A stretch of 14,488 bases of DNA, taken from positions 1 to 14,488 of the forward strand of contig DCHB01000012.1 of the NCBI GenBank assembly GCA_002314685.1, in the 5' to 3' direction. Every line of letters begins with the position of its first letter. The stretch's first letter is position 1. Positions 13,754 to 14,488 of the stretch are shown here, piece by piece. Below the pieces are notes generated by a model, which was given only the letters and a program-made list of their open reading frames with translations, had not been told where the DNA came from and ran no database searches. The translations under genes were made by a program, and so were the position numbers. Origin of the DNA: Clostridiales bacterium UBA1763. GTDB lineage: Bacteria; Bacillota; Clostridia; Oscillospirales; Oscillospiraceae.

Positions 13754-14468
13754 ACCGCAGATACTCGTCGTCGAGGACGACAACGCCGTAGCGCGTCTTA
13801 TAGGCACTACGCTTCAAATGCAGGACTATACCTACCGCCGCGCAAAAAACGGCACAGAGGCGATTATGGAGGCTCTGTCGTACAAGCCCGATGTCATACT
13901 GCTTGACCTCGGACTGCCCGATATCGACGGCGTTGAAATAGTGCGCAAGGTGCGCGCGTGGAGCAACACGCCGATTATAGTCGTCTCGGCGAGAAGCGAG
14001 GATTTCGACAAGGTTTCGGCGCTCGATGCTGGTGCTGACGACTATCTCACGAAGCCGTTTTCCGTCGATGAGCTGCTCGCAAGACTGCGCGTTGCACTGC
14101 GCCGCGTGCGATACGACAGCGAGCGTCTGAGCGCAGAGCAAAGCTTTTATGAAAACGGCGCACTGAGGATTGACTACGCCGCGGGCTGTGCCTATATTGA
14201 CGGCGAGCAGGTGCACCTCACACCGACTGAGTACAAGCTCTTGTGCCTGCTGTCGCGCAATACGGGCAAGGTGCTCACGCACAACTACATTCTGCGCGAG
14301 ATATGGGGCAGTGTGAATGCCTCGGATGTGCCGTCGCTGAGAGTAATAATGGCAACCCTGCGCAAAAAAATCGAGGCAGACCCCGCCGAGCCGCAGTACA
14401 TTCAGACTCATATCGGCATCGGCTACCGCATGATAAAAAAAGAGAGTACCCATCGGGTACTCTCTTGA
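13746..14468 (+). CDS. kdpE: KdpE-type response regulator (OmpR/PhoB family)
   Basis: A 240-aa two-domain regulator. The receiver domain (1-120) has the acidic triad Glu10-Asp11-Asp12, the phosphorylated Asp54 in VILLDLGLPD, Ser81 and Lys103 (TKPF). The DNA-binding winged helix (about 132-231) has LTPTEYKLLCLLSRNTGKVLTH (158-179) and the closing IGIGYRM. The start overlaps the last codons of kdpD by 8 nt, with GGAGG 10 nt before the ATG. The final residues STHRVLS, after the usual family end, are encoded by a hairpin. With no kdpFABC nearby, the divergent trkAH operon is the natural target; the phased repeats at 11703-11739 are a candidate site. That target is inferred. Confidence 0.95.
   Translation: MNKPQILVVEDDNAVARLIGTTLQMQDYTYRRAKNGTEAIMEALSYKPDVILLDLGLPDIDGVEIVRKVRAWSNTPIIVVSARSEDFDKVSALDAGADDYLTKPFSVDELLARLRVALRRVRYDSERLSAEQSFYENGALRIDYAAGCAYIDGEQVHLTPTEYKLLCLLSRNTGKVLTHNYILREIWGSVNASDVPSLRVIMATLRKKIEADPAEPQYIQTHIGIGYRMIKKESTHRVLS
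14440..14466 (-). terminator. Terminator hairpin inside the end of kdpE, acting on the minus strand
   Basis: A perfect 12-bp stem (14440-14451 with 14455-14466) has an ATC loop. The run of A lies on its left side (14434-14441), so the U tract follows the hairpin only on the minus strand. This points to a convergent gene beyond the right edge of the window. On the plus strand no T tract follows. Confidence 0.7.
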
Positions 14469-14488
14469 GACTGTCAAAAAACTAAACT

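Noticed and set aside
13674..14477. A 267-aa minus-strand frame opposite kdpE
   Set aside because: It is antisense to a complete response regulator, has no recognisable domain and reflects high GC in third positions.
1..14488. tRNA, rRNA, CRISPR array, insertion sequence or phage genes
   Set aside because: No cloverleaf, repeat-spacer array, transposase or integrase motif was seen on either strand.

Overview
The window looks like chromosome of a strictly anaerobic Firmicute, most likely a gut-type Clostridia (Oscillospiraceae-like). This is inferred from gene content, not from a marker gene: a tungsten-type aldehyde:ferredoxin oxidoreductase, a polyferredoxin, a pair of oxygen-sensitive 2-hydroxyacyl-CoA dehydratase/benzoyl-CoA reductase-type proteins, strong AGGAGG-type ribosome binding sites and U-tailed hairpin terminators. 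No tRNA, rRNA, CRISPR array, transposase or phage gene was seen.

Layout, left to right. (1) 1-160: four consecutive perfect hairpins at the 3' end of the first operon. (2) 167-2411, minus strand: aldehyde ferredoxin oxidoreductase followed by a 4x[4Fe-4S] ferredoxin, with a good sigma-A promoter at 2525-2553 and a leader of about 105 nt that carries a 15-nt palindrome. (3) 2480-3290: an AT-rich islet. It holds a promoter, a long structured RNA of about 165 nt ending in a terminator that competes with an alternative antiterminator-like pairing, a second similar promoter, and a small two-helix membrane protein gene on the plus strand. (4) 3317-6931, minus strand: an operon of two dehydratase/reductase-family proteins (398 and 513 aa), a 55-aa single-helix membrane protein, and a GntR/FadR-family regulator. 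Every junction is either a 1-nt overlap or an 11-nt gap. (5) 6932-7094: a divergent control region with back-to-back sigma-A promoters and two TGGT-N3-ACCA operators in an inverted repeat. One operator overlaps the -10 box of the dehydratase operon. (6) 7095-8693, plus strand: an N-acyl-D-amino-acid deacylase-type amidohydrolase, closed by a 17-bp bidirectional terminator. (7) 8703-11641, minus strand: trkA, trkH and a 44-aa single-helix membrane protein whose stop codon lies inside that terminator. (8) 11810-14468, plus strand: a shortened kdpD and kdpE, divergent from trkA.

How the parts may work together. Regions 4-6 look like one regulon: the last gene of the dehydratase operon encodes a FadR-type repressor, and FadR-type operators sit on the operon's own promoter, next to the divergent deacylase gene. 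A plausible but unproven idea is salvage of an N-acyl-D-amino acid or related compound, ending in reductive/radical dehydration of a (R)-2-hydroxyacyl-CoA or reduction of an unidentified substrate. No activating ATPase, CoA-transferase or 2-hydroxyacid dehydrogenase is present, so the substrate is open. Regions 7-8 form a potassium module in which a KdpD/KdpE pair, without any kdpFABC pump here, sits beside a TrkAH transporter.

The least explained parts are the structured RNA with its switch-like 3' end (2785-2950) and two small membrane proteins (55 and 44 aa) embedded in operons.
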